This document shows, one piece after another, positions 25,983-34,746 of a stretch of DNA of 64,000 nt. The stretch's first letter is position 1; each line of letters opens with the position of its first letter. Below the pieces are notes generated by a model. The model was not told where the DNA came from. It made no database searches and worked only from the letters and a program-made list of their open reading frames with translations. The stretch comes from Roseburia hominis (lineage in GTDB: Bacteria; Bacillota; Clostridia; Lachnospirales; Lachnospiraceae): assembly GCA_021771815.1 (NCBI GenBank), contig JAETOE010000013.1:19475-83474 (forward strand), given 5' to 3'. The translations under genes and the position numbers were made by a program.

Positions 25983-26807
25983 ATGAAAATTTTGGATGCA
26001 GAATTTGTACAGGGATTTATACGTATGGCGAACGACGGATGGGAGCAGGGCTGGCATGAGAGAAATGGGGGAAATTTATCCTACCGCATCAAGCCGGAGG
26101 AAGTGGAATCCGTAAAGGAGAACTTCAAGCCGAAGGAGTGGCAGCCGATCGGCACGAGCGTCCCGAAGCTTGCGAACGAATATTTTCTTGTGACCGGGAG
26201 CGGTAAATATTTCCGCAACGTCATCATCAAGCCGGAGGATTCCATCTGCATCATCGAGGTGGACGGGAAAGGAGAGAATTACAGGATCGTATGGGGGCTG
26301 GTAAATGGCGGAAGACCGACTTCAGAGCTTCCGTCCCACCTGATGAATCACGAGGTAAAAATGGTTGCGTCGAACGGAGCGCACCGCGTGATCTATCATG
26401 CGCACACCACGAATGTGATCGCGCTGACCTTTGTCCTGCCGCTCGAGGATAAGGTGTTTACAAGAGAACTCTGGGAGATGGCGACGGAGTGTCCGGTGGT
26501 ATTTCCGGACGGCATCGGCGTTGTGCCGTGGATGGTGCCGGGTGGCAGGGAGATCGCCGTCGCAACCAGCGAACTGATGAAGAAGTATGATGTTGCGATC
26601 TGGGCGCACCACGGAATGTTTGCGTCCGGCGAGGACTTCGATCTGACCTTCGGACTGATGCACACGGTAGAGAAATCCGCAGAGATTCTTGTAAAGATGC
26701 TGTCTATGCAGCCGGATAAGCGACAGACCATCACCCCGCAGAACTTCCGCGATCTGGCAGGAGATTTTAAGGTGGCGCTGCCGGAAGAGTTTTTATATGA
26801 GAAGTAA
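25983..26807 (+). CDS. rhaD: Rhamnulose-1-phosphate aldolase
   Basis: Class II zinc aldolase that splits rhamnulose-1-phosphate into dihydroxyacetone phosphate and L-lactaldehyde. 274 aa as in Escherichia coli RhaD. Zinc ligands are visible as His139 and His141 in VIYHAHTTN and a third His in IWAHHGMFASG (209/210); Glu115 in RPTSELPSHL is the likely catalytic base. N-terminal ERNGGNLSYR binds the phosphate side. CGGAGGAA is placed just before the ATG. Third enzyme of the operon, followed by the lactaldehyde reductase. Confidence 0.94.
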   Translation: MKILDAEFVQGFIRMANDGWEQGWHERNGGNLSYRIKPEEVESVKENFKPKEWQPIGTSVPKLANEYFLVTGSGKYFRNVIIKPEDSICIIEVDGKGENYRIVWGLVNGGRPTSELPSHLMNHEVKMVASNGAHRVIYHAHTTNVIALTFVLPLEDKVFTRELWEMATECPVVFPDGIGVVPWMVPGGREIAVATSELMKKYDVAIWAHHGMFASGEDFDLTFGLMHTVEKSAEILVKMLSMQPDKRQTITPQNFRDLAGDFKVALPEEFLYEK

Positions 26808-26839
26808 TTAAAAAAATATTATACAAGGAGGATAATATA

Positions 26840-27988
26840 ATGGCAAACAGATTTGTGTTGAACGAGACATCCTATCATGGAGCAGGTGCAATCGCGGCGA
26901 TTGCAGACGAGGCAAAGGGCAGGGGCTACGGCAAGGCGTTCGTTTGCTCCGATCCCGATCTGGTAAAGTTCGGCGTGACAAAGAAGGTGCTCGATGTGCT
27001 TGACGGCGCAGGGTTATCTTATGAGCTTTATTCCAATATCAAGCCGAATCCGACGATCGAGAATGTGCAGACAGGCGTGGAGGCGTACAAGAAGTCCGGT
27101 GCAGACTACATTATCGCGATCGGCGGCGGTTCTTCCATGGATACGGCAAAGGCGGTCGGCATTATCATCAACAATCCGGATTTTGCGGATGTCAGAAGTT
27201 TAGAGGGCGTTGCTCCGACGAAGAATAAGAGCGTTCCGATTTTTGCAGTGCCGACGACCGCCGGAACCGCAGCGGAGGTTACGATCAATTATGTGATCAC
27301 AGACGCCGAGAAGAATCGTAAGATGGTATGTGTAGACCCGAAGGATATTCCGGTGATCGCTTTCGTTGACCCGGATATGATGTCCTCCATGCCGAAGGGA
27401 CTTACCGCAGCGACCGGCATGGATGCGCTGACACACGCGATTGAGGGTTACATCACCGCAGGCGCATGGGAGTTGTCCGACATGTTCCACTTAAAGGCAA
27501 TCGAGATCATTTCAAGAAGCCTGCGCGGCGCAGTTGCAAATACGCCGGAGGGCAGAGAGGATATGGCGCTCGGTCAGTATGTTGCGGGAATGGGATTTTC
27601 CAATGTAGGACTTGGTATCGTGCACTCCATGGCACACCCGCTTGGAGCGCTTTACGATACGCCGCACGGTGTTGCCAATGCGATCATTCTTCCGACGGTC
27701 ATGGAGTACAATGCTCCGGCGACTGGCGAGAAGTACCGCGAGATCGCAAGAGCCATGGGCGTTTCGGGAGTGGATGGAATGAGCCAGGAAGAGTACAGAA
27801 AGGCTGCAATCGACGCGGTAAAGAAGCTCTCCGTGGACGTCGGCATCCCGGCAGACTTAAAGGAAATTGTGAAGAAAGAGGATATTCCGTTCCTCGCACA
27901 GTCCGCATACGACGATGCCTGCAGGCCGGGAAATCCGCGCGAGACGAGCGTAGAGGATATTACGAAGCTGTATGAATCGCTGATTTAA
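26840..27988 (+). CDS. fucO: Lactaldehyde reductase (iron-dependent alcohol dehydrogenase)
   Basis: Reduces the L-lactaldehyde made by RhaD to 1,2-propanediol with NADH. 382 aa, Fe-ADH family. The nucleotide loop is AIGGGSSMDTAKAVG; iron ligands lie in MDALTHAIEGYI and in HSMAHPLGALYDTPHG. Near-perfect FucO-like pattern including PNPTIENVQTGVEAYKKSGA. AAGGAGGATAA precedes the ATG; spacing to rhaD is 32 bp. No propanediol microcompartment genes follow, so propanediol is probably excreted. Confidence 0.92.
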   Translation: MANRFVLNETSYHGAGAIAAIADEAKGRGYGKAFVCSDPDLVKFGVTKKVLDVLDGAGLSYELYSNIKPNPTIENVQTGVEAYKKSGADYIIAIGGGSSMDTAKAVGIIINNPDFADVRSLEGVAPTKNKSVPIFAVPTTAGTAAEVTINYVITDAEKNRKMVCVDPKDIPVIAFVDPDMMSSMPKGLTAATGMDALTHAIEGYITAGAWELSDMFHLKAIEIISRSLRGAVANTPEGREDMALGQYVAGMGFSNVGLGIVHSMAHPLGALYDTPHGVANAIILPTVMEYNAPATGEKYREIARAMGVSGVDGMSQEEYRKAAIDAVKKLSVDVGIPADLKEIVKKEDIPFLAQSAYDDACRPGNPRETSVEDITKLYESLI

Positions 27989-28131
27989 GCATACTGGAAA
28001 TATCTACTTGTAGATTCCTCCGAATACCTTTGTTAAAATGCATTTGTGACATAGATGAAACAATTTTGTAACAAATAAGTAACAAAATGCCATCATCTGG
28101 AAAAACAAAGGATTTGGAGGATTACTACATA

Positions 28132-29499
28132 ATGAAGAAGAGAATGACGATACTGACACTGCTTCTTGCGGGGAGCATCACATTTGGCGCGATGGGAATG
28201 TCGTCCGTACAGGCGGCGCAGACAGGCGCGCAGCCGGCAGTACAGGGAACGGCACAGCCGGGCGGACAGGTGACGGCAGGTGTGACAGAGGCGCTTGCGG
28301 AAATGCTCGTGGAAAATGAGGTTCTTTCGATCGCAGGGCGTGTGGCAGAGGAGGCGGACACTCTTATGGACGCGGCGAAGGAGCGGAAGCTTGCGGCAGA
28401 GGAAGCCGCAGAGGTGGAGGCGCATGAGGTTCCGGTCGTGGAATCGGAATTTGCTGACATTGCAATCGCACAGGTAAATAATTATGTCAATGTGCGTTCG
28501 GAGCCGAATACGGAGAGTGAGATTCTCGGAAAGCTTTATGATGATTGCGCCGCGACGGTGCTTGAGGCGACGGAGGACGGCTGGTATAAGGTCGAATCAG
28601 GAAATGTGACGGGCTATGTCAAGGCGGAATATGTCGTGGTCGGAGATGAAGAACTTGCGCGAACGGTCGGTACGCGCCTTGCGACGGTGAACACGACGAC
28701 CCTGTTCGTGCGCACGGAGCCGACGACGGAGGCGAAGGTACTTACGATGCTGCCGGACGGTGACGACGTGGTTGTAACGGACGAATCCACAGAGGGATGG
28801 GCGAAGGTGTCCACAGAGGACGGTGACGGTTATGTGTCGCTGGAGTATGTGGGCTTATCTACGGAGTATAATTACGCGGAGTCCAGAGAGGAAGAAGAGG
28901 CAAGACTGGCGCGCGAGGCGGCGGAGCGTGAGGCGGCAGCCAGAGCAGCGGAAGAGGCAAGACGCGCAAGAGAGGCGGAAGAAGCGGCGAAGCGTGCAAG
29001 AGAAGCGGAGCAGGCGGCAAAAAGCGCGCAGCAGAGCGCAGCGGGAGGCGGGAGCAGTTCTTCCGGCAGCACGGGAGGCGGGAGCAGTTCTTCCGCGAAC
29101 GCGGGGAGCAGCGGTTCTTCTGGAAATGCGGGAAGCGGCAGTCCGTCGTCTGTGTCAAACGGACAGGCAGTCGTCAACTACGCGATGCAGTTTCTGGGAA
29201 ATCCATACGTTTACGGGGGCAACAGCTTAACGAACGGAACGGATTGCTCCGGTTTTGTGAAGGGTGTCTATGCGGCGTTCGGAATCAACCTGCCGCGTAC
29301 CTCCGCAGAGCAGCGTCATGCGGGCTACGGCGTGAGTCTTTCCGATATCCAGCCGGGGGACCTCGTCTGCTACAGCGGGCATATCGGTATCTACACGGGA
29401 AATAATACGATTATCCACGCCAGCAATGAGAGGACGGGAATCACCCTGACTTCTCCGGTGACCTACCGGCAGGTACTTGCTGTGCGGAGAATTTTCTAA
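28132..29499 (+). CDS. Secreted SH3-domain NlpC/P60 peptidoglycan hydrolase
   Basis: 455-aa exported endopeptidase. The ATG at 28132 with TTGGAGGA upstream opens a signal peptide (MKKRMTILTLLLAGSITFGA, cut near VQA-A). Two bacterial SH3 domains follow (about 112-172 and 182-242, VNVRSEPN and LFVRTEPT), then a Glu/Arg/Ala coiled coil (about 250-300), a Ser/Gly linker (303-340) and the NlpC/P60 domain. Catalytic Cys372 is in GTDCSGFV, His417 in YSGHIGIY, and His429 is the likely third polar residue. It should cleave D-Glu to diamino acid bonds in cell-wall stem peptides. It is monocistronic, ending at a strong terminator. Confidence 0.92.
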   Translation: MKKRMTILTLLLAGSITFGAMGMSSVQAAQTGAQPAVQGTAQPGGQVTAGVTEALAEMLVENEVLSIAGRVAEEADTLMDAAKERKLAAEEAAEVEAHEVPVVESEFADIAIAQVNNYVNVRSEPNTESEILGKLYDDCAATVLEATEDGWYKVESGNVTGYVKAEYVVVGDEELARTVGTRLATVNTTTLFVRTEPTTEAKVLTMLPDGDDVVVTDESTEGWAKVSTEDGDGYVSLEYVGLSTEYNYAESREEEEARLAREAAEREAAARAAEEARRAREAEEAAKRAREAEQAAKSAQQSAAGGGSSSSGSTGGGSSSSANAGSSGSSGNAGSGSPSSVSNGQAVVNYAMQFLGNPYVYGGNSLTNGTDCSGFVKGVYAAFGINLPRTSAEQRHAGYGVSLSDIQPGDLVCYSGHIGIYTGNNTIIHASNERTGITLTSPVTYRQVLAVRRIF

Positions 29500-29514
29500 A
29501 ATTTATATATAATG

Positions 29515-29556
29515 AAAAACGAACCGTGCAAAGATAAAAGGCACGGTTCGTTTTTT
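29515..29556. terminator. Bidirectional terminator between NlpC/P60 and ABC-F genes
   Basis: AAAAACGAACCGTGC / GCACGGTTCGTTTTTT with an 11-nt loop. T-runs occur in both orientations, serving the two convergent genes. Confidence 0.93.
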
Positions 29557-29617
29557 GTGACATCGCAGACAGTGCAGGATGCCTGCGGTGTCAAACCGGT
29601 ATAGCCGGGAGGCGTTT

Positions 29618-31258
29618 TTAGTTATCGCTCTCATCATCCGCAGACATCGAGTACACCTGACGCTTTCTTGCCATCTCATCGTTCTCAAGGTATTCATCAT
29701 AGGTAGAAACCTTGTCGATGAAGGTGCCGTCCGGTAGAAATTCGATGATACGGTTCGCCGTTGTCTGTACGACCTGGTGGTCACGGGAGGCGAAGAGCAC
29801 CACGCCCGGGAACTTGATAAGACCGTTGTTCAGCGCCGTGATGGACTCCATGTCGAGGTGGTCGGTCGGCTCGTCAAGGATGAGCACATTGCTTCCCATA
29901 ATCATCATGCGGGAGAGCAGGACACGCACCTTCTCGCCGCCGGAGAGGACACGCATCTTCTTTGTACCGTCTTCCCCGGCGAAGAGCATACGCCCTAAGA
30001 AACCGCGCACGTAAGTCGCATCCTTGATTTCGGAGAACTGGGTCAGCCAGTCTACGATCAGAAGGTCGGTGTCAAAAATTTCGGTGTTGTCCTTCGGGAA
30101 ATAGGACTGGCTCGTTGTCACGCCCCACTTGAAAGTGCCGGAATCCGGCTCCAGTTCACCGGAGAGAATCTTAAAGAGGGTCGTTTTGGCGAGTTCATTG
30201 CCGCCGACGAAGGCAATCTTGTCATCGTGCCCGACGATGAAGGACACATTATCTAAAATCTTAACTCCGTCGATGGTCTTCGTCAGACCTTCCACGGTGA
30301 GCACCTCATTGCCGATCTCGCGGTTTGGACGGAAATCGATGTACGGATATTTCCGGCTGGACGGACGAATCTCGTCGAGCTGGATTTTCTCTAAGGCACG
30401 CTTTCTTGAGGTCGCCTGCTTGGATTTGGAAGCGTTTGCGGAGAAGCGGGAGATGAACTCCTGCAATTCCTTGATCTTCTCCTCCTTCTTCTTGTTGGCT
30501 TCTTTCATCTGTTTTACAAGAAGCTGGCTCGACTCATACCAGAAATCGTAGTTTCCGGCGTAGAGCTGAATCTTGCCGTAGTCGATGTCCGCGATGTTGG
30601 TGCAGACCTTATTTAAGAAATAGCGGTCGTGGGAGACTACGATGACGGTATTCTCGAAATTGATGAGAAACTCCTCGAGCCAGCTGATCGCGTCTAAGTC
30701 AAGATGGTTGGTCGGCTCGTCTAAAAGCAGGATGTCCGGGTTGCCGAACAGCGCCTGTGCGAGCAGGACTTTGACCTTAAGCGCGCTTGGCATGTCAGCC
30801 ATCAGCGTGTAGTGATCCTCGGTCGGGATGCCCAGACCGTTTAGCATGGTCGCGGCGTCGGACTCGGCATTCCAGCCGTCCATGTCTGCGAACTCCGCCT
30901 CAAGCTCGCTCGCGCGGATGCCGTCCTCGTCCGTGAAGTCCTCCTTCATGTAGATCGCATCCTTCTCCTTCATGATATCGTAGAGGCGCTTATTTCCCAT
31001 GATGACCGTATCAAGCACCGTGTACTCATCATATTTGAAGTGATCCTGCTGTAAGAAGGAAAGACGCTGTCCCGGCGTGATGATGACCTCGCCGTTCGTC
31101 GGCTCGAGCTGACCGGACAAAATCTTTAGGAACGTAGATTTTCCCGCGCCGTTGGCTCCAATCAGACCATAGCAGCAGCCTTCTGTGAATTTGATATTAA
31201 CGTCCTCAAAGAGGGCTTTTTTACCGATTCGTAAAGTGACATTACTTGTACTGATCAT
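29618..31258 (-). CDS. ABC-F family ATPase (YkpA/YbiT-like)
   Basis: Soluble two-NBD protein of 546 aa acting on the ribosome in characterised ABC-F members. NBD1 has a normal Walker A (GLIGANGAGKST) and Walker B (ILLLDEPTNHLD) but a signature altered to PSALK. The linker is at about 240-300 (KEEKIKELQEFISRFSANAS). NBD2 has a normal signature (LSGGEK) and Walker B (LILDEPTDHLD) but Walker A altered to GGNELAKTT. Both changes fall in the same composite ATP site. No transmembrane part. Housekeeping translation factor versus antibiotic resistance cannot be settled; the YkpA-like features favour the former. GAGGTG precedes the ATG. Confidence 0.88.
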   Translation of the reverse strand: MISTSNVTLRIGKKALFEDVNIKFTEGCCYGLIGANGAGKSTFLKILSGQLEPTNGEVIITPGQRLSFLQQDHFKYDEYTVLDTVIMGNKRLYDIMKEKDAIYMKEDFTDEDGIRASELEAEFADMDGWNAESDAATMLNGLGIPTEDHYTLMADMPSALKVKVLLAQALFGNPDILLLDEPTNHLDLDAISWLEEFLINFENTVIVVSHDRYFLNKVCTNIADIDYGKIQLYAGNYDFWYESSQLLVKQMKEANKKKEEKIKELQEFISRFSANASKSKQATSRKRALEKIQLDEIRPSSRKYPYIDFRPNREIGNEVLTVEGLTKTIDGVKILDNVSFIVGHDDKIAFVGGNELAKTTLFKILSGELEPDSGTFKWGVTTSQSYFPKDNTEIFDTDLLIVDWLTQFSEIKDATYVRGFLGRMLFAGEDGTKKMRVLSGGEKVRVLLSRMMIMGSNVLILDEPTDHLDMESITALNNGLIKFPGVVLFASRDHQVVQTTANRIIEFLPDGTFIDKVSTYDEYLENDEMARKRQVYSMSADDESDN

Positions 31259-31305
31259 TGTAACACCTCAATTTAATTAGATTTTCTGATAAACATACAG
31301 ATTTT

Positions 31306-31333
31306 ATTATACATAAAAATACCGGATTTTCAA
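31306..31333 (-). promoter_or_regulatory. Promoter of the ABC-F gene
   Basis: On the minus strand TTGAAA (31333-31328), 16-bp spacer, TATAAT (31311-31306). The leader is about 40 nt. Confidence 0.65.
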
Positions 31334-31360
31334 GGAAAAATGATTTGTGCGACATTTTAG

Positions 31361-31388
31361 TTGGCATTTGTTAAAAATTTGTTATAAT
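31361..31388 (+). promoter_or_regulatory. Promoter of the GGDEF-EAL gene at 31430
   Basis: TTGGCA (31361-31366), 16-bp spacer, TATAAT (31383-31388), with TG one base before it (extended -10). It is divergent from the ABC-F promoter and gives a leader of about 35 nt with AGAGGAG before the ATG. Confidence 0.7.
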
Positions 31389-31429
31389 GTAGAACAGAGA
31401 GGTCTGGTAGAACAGAGGAGATTACAGGT

Positions 31430-34400
31430 ATGGGATACGGGGAAATGGAGCAGAGTATGGAAGGCGCAGATTTGGGAAAAAAGAACGATTTGATTTATGA
31501 ATTGCCGGTCGGGGCGGCAGTCGCGCGCGGCGGGCATGAGCTTTATCTTGAGATTGTGAACCGGGAATTCTTAAAAGCAACGGGATATTTCGCAGATGGC
31601 ATTGCGGAGAGGAAACGTCCGTTCGTTGATTACATATACGAGGCGGATGTAGGAATATTTGAGGATGCGATTGAGAAATGCCGCGAGAACAGGGAGATAC
31701 AGTCGTTGGAACTTCGGGTGCGCACGAAGGACGGCGGCGTGTGCTGGGAGATGCTGCAGTGCAGGCTGTACTGCTACCGGGATGCGGTTCCTTACTACAT
31801 ATTGATAAGCTGGGATATACATACGAGGAAGGGGCTCGAGGAGGAACTTCGTCTGATGGATGAGCAGTACCGTATGCTGGAGGAGGTTACGGACGAATTT
31901 CCCTTTGACTTTGACGTGGTGAAGAAACGTTTCCGTGTGCCGCAGAAGTACCGTGTGAACGGGAAAGTCGATTCGGACCGGAAATATATGAGCTTTGAGG
32001 AAATGCTCGCCGATGTTTATGAAGAGGATCGCGAGGAATGTGCCCAGGCAATTCTTCTTGCATCAAAGGAGAAGCGGACGGGCACGATTGATTACCGGAT
32101 GAATTTAGCGCCAGAGGGAGAGAAAACGGACTATTCCTGGTACCGGACAGTCTACCGGAGCATTGTAGGCGATGACGGACAGATTATCCGTATTATCGGC
32201 CGCAGTTATGATGTGAGCAAGGACAGGAAGATTCAGGAGCAGCTTCTGGAGGAAATGCGGCTTGACCCGATGACGCGTGTTTTAAATAAGGTGGCGGCGG
32301 GTGAAGAAGTGGACCGTATTCTTACGCAGGAGCCGCAGGGGACGCACGTATTACTTCTGATCGATATCGATGATTTTAAGCAGATCAACGACACCTTCGG
32401 ACATACGGTCGGTGACACCGTGATTTCGGACGTCGCAGATGTGATACGCCAGCAATTCGGGGAGAACGATCTTGTGGCGCGCATGGGAGGCGACGAGTTT
32501 CTGGCGTTTATGAGGAATACGACGCGCGCGGAGGCGGAGCGCAAAGCGGAGCAGTTGTGCGGGGAGTCGGCAAAGCGTCTCATCGGCGATGACGCGATCG
32601 TGAACGTGACGCTCAGTATCGGTCTTGCCGTGTCGGGTGAGGACGGAGACGATTATGAGACGCTGTTTACCATGGCGGACCGCGCGATGTACGATACGAA
32701 GCGGGACGGAAAGAACGGGTTTGCATTTGCAAGGAAGGATTCCTACGCGGACGGTGACGGCAGAAGACGTCAGAAAAACGCGGAGGTGGAGCAGAATGCA
32801 GGCAGGGAGGTCGACAAGGAATTTCTCAATTTTGCGTTCAGTCTGCTGTCTCACGCGAGGGATATCAACGGTTCTCTAAATGTTCTGATCGAACAGATCG
32901 GTAAGAAATACGGGCTGGATTTCGTTGCCGTGTTCGAGGGCAGGGAAGAGGGCACGGAAATGGTGCTCATGAATTCGTGGAATCGTTCCGGCAGAATCTA
33001 CGAGCATCATTTGTTCCAGCAGGGCGTATGTATCCCGGAAGAGGTGCAGATGGGGCAGTTCGTCTCTGTCAGTGAAGATGTGCTTGCAGGAGACGGCAGG
33101 CAGTTCGGTGAACTGTGGAGAGGAAGCGATGAGGGAACAAGACATCTTGGCGGGGTCAAGTTTGAATTTTCCGGAAACCGGATGGGATGGATGTGCGTCG
33201 GAGTGCGCCGTGAAGGAGAGGGATTTCACTCGGACGAGGCAAGCACATTCTGTGAGCTTGGCAGAGTCGTGGGCGTTTTCGTGTCCCTGCGGAGCAAGTT
33301 GAGCGACGATCAGCGCGAGATACAGCATCTGCAGAATCAGGATATGCTGACAGGGCTTTACAATCTTGAAGCGTTCAGAGAGCGCACGAAACGGCGCATG
33401 AAAAGAGGCGAACTTGCGGAGAACAAAGAGGATGGCGCGCGCAGGGTCTATGCGCTGGTGCATCTTGACGTCAATAATTTTTCTTATGTCAATGAGAATT
33501 TTGGGCAGCAGGTCGGCGACAGTATCTTAAGAGAGCTTGCAAAGCTTATCGACAGCCAGGAGCATGTTGTGGAGGCGTGCCGTATGTACTCGGATTATTT
33601 CGTGGAACTGGTGTGCGGCAGCAGCGAAAAGGAAATCTATAATAAGGTGCTTGAGGAGAATGCGGCGTTCGAGGAGCAGCAGAAGATCCGGTATCCGGCG
33701 AGCATGATGCGTCTGTCGGCAGGCATTTGTTTTGTGCGGGATCATAAGGAGTCGTTCGACACGATCATAGAGGGTGCGAATCTTGCCAGAAAGCAGGCGA
33801 AGGAACAGAAGATCGGCGCTGTCGTATACCGTGAGTCAATGCGCAGGAACCGTGATAATGAGATTCATATTACCGGAAGATTCTACGGCGCGCTGCAGAA
33901 GGGAGAGCTTGAACTGTTCCTGCAGCCGAAGTTCCTGTTGGAGGAACGCAGGATTTACGGCGCGGAGGCACTGGCGAGGTGGAGGCTGGAATCGGGGGAG
34001 GTGATTTCTCCGGGGGATTTTATCCCTCCGCTTGAAAACGTGGGCTATGTCGTCGATCTGGATTTCTACATATTAGAACAGCTCCTGCGCGTAATGCGGC
34101 GCTGGAAGGAATCGGGAAGAAAGCTGTTCACGATTTCCACGAATTTTTCGCGCAGGAATTTCGAAAACGGCGGCGAGGAGTTCATAAAGCGGCTCGAGGA
34201 GACGATGCAGAGGTATCAGATCGAGCGCAGATACATAGAAATAGAGGTGACGGAGAGCGTGGTCGTCGAGAACCTTGACTGCTTAAAGGAATGCCTTGGC
34301 AAGTTGGAGAAGCTTGGCTACCGGATCGCTATCGACGATTTCGGTACGGGGTATTCATCCTTAAGCGTCCTGCTTGAGATCCCTGCAAATGCCGTGAAGA

Positions 34401-34621
34401 TAGACAAGAGCTTCACGGACCGGATCAACCTCGTGGAACAGCGGGAGTTCGTCTCGCGGATGGGACAGTTTATTTTGACGGCAAAGGACGAGGTCATTTT
34501 CGAGGGAATCGAGGAGGAAGCACAGCGGCAGTTCCTCATCGGATGCGGTTTCCGCTACGGGCAGGGGTATTATTTTGACAGACCGTTGTCGTTGGAGGAA
34601 TTTGAGAGGAAGTACATTTGA
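31430..34621 (+). CDS. PAS-GGDEF-(GAF-like)-degenerate GGDEF-EAL c-di-GMP protein
   Basis: Cytoplasmic 1063-aa protein with no membrane helix. Two PAS-like regions (about 20-135 and 140-265) precede a first GGDEF domain with intact RMGGDEF (353-357). A GAF-like region is at about 465-625. A second GGDEF-like fold (about 635-800) has CRMYSDYFVEL where GGDEF should stand, so it is catalytically dead. The EAL domain carries AEALARW (846-848), EVTES, IDDFGTGYSS and VKIDKSF, so phosphodiesterase activity looks possible. It may make or break cyclic di-GMP, with the dead domain as a regulatory module. Monocistronic from its own promoter. Confidence 0.88.
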   Translation: MGYGEMEQSMEGADLGKKNDLIYELPVGAAVARGGHELYLEIVNREFLKATGYFADGIAERKRPFVDYIYEADVGIFEDAIEKCRENREIQSLELRVRTKDGGVCWEMLQCRLYCYRDAVPYYILISWDIHTRKGLEEELRLMDEQYRMLEEVTDEFPFDFDVVKKRFRVPQKYRVNGKVDSDRKYMSFEEMLADVYEEDREECAQAILLASKEKRTGTIDYRMNLAPEGEKTDYSWYRTVYRSIVGDDGQIIRIIGRSYDVSKDRKIQEQLLEEMRLDPMTRVLNKVAAGEEVDRILTQEPQGTHVLLLIDIDDFKQINDTFGHTVGDTVISDVADVIRQQFGENDLVARMGGDEFLAFMRNTTRAEAERKAEQLCGESAKRLIGDDAIVNVTLSIGLAVSGEDGDDYETLFTMADRAMYDTKRDGKNGFAFARKDSYADGDGRRRQKNAEVEQNAGREVDKEFLNFAFSLLSHARDINGSLNVLIEQIGKKYGLDFVAVFEGREEGTEMVLMNSWNRSGRIYEHHLFQQGVCIPEEVQMGQFVSVSEDVLAGDGRQFGELWRGSDEGTRHLGGVKFEFSGNRMGWMCVGVRREGEGFHSDEASTFCELGRVVGVFVSLRSKLSDDQREIQHLQNQDMLTGLYNLEAFRERTKRRMKRGELAENKEDGARRVYALVHLDVNNFSYVNENFGQQVGDSILRELAKLIDSQEHVVEACRMYSDYFVELVCGSSEKEIYNKVLEENAAFEEQQKIRYPASMMRLSAGICFVRDHKESFDTIIEGANLARKQAKEQKIGAVVYRESMRRNRDNEIHITGRFYGALQKGELELFLQPKFLLEERRIYGAEALARWRLESGEVISPGDFIPPLENVGYVVDLDFYILEQLLRVMRRWKESGRKLFTISTNFSRRNFENGGEEFIKRLEETMQRYQIERRYIEIEVTESVVVENLDCLKECLGKLEKLGYRIAIDDFGTGYSSLSVLLEIPANAVKIDKSFTDRINLVEQREFVSRMGQFILTAKDEVIFEGIEEEAQRQFLIGCGFRYGQGYYFDRPLSLEEFERKYI

Positions 34622-34663
34622 AAAATTTTTAAAATTGCACCTGTTTTCGTACAGTCAGAAACC

Positions 34664-34692
34664 TTTACAATCGACAAATTAAATGCTAAAAT
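34664..34692 (+). promoter_or_regulatory. Promoter of the PFOR gene
   Basis: TTTACA (34664-34669), 17-bp spacer, TAAAAT (34687-34692), near-consensus. It leaves a leader of about 48 nt ending in AAGGAGGAATAATA before the ATG. Confidence 0.75.
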
Positions 34693-34746
34693 TAGTATTA
34701 AGTCGGTAATATGACACTCTATTTTAAGATTTAAGGAGGAATAATA

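Noticed and set aside
28859..29177. Pro/Leu- and Ala/Ser-rich frames antisense to the NlpC/P60 linker
   Set aside because: They mirror the Ala/Arg/Glu coiled coil and Ser/Gly linker; low complexity only.
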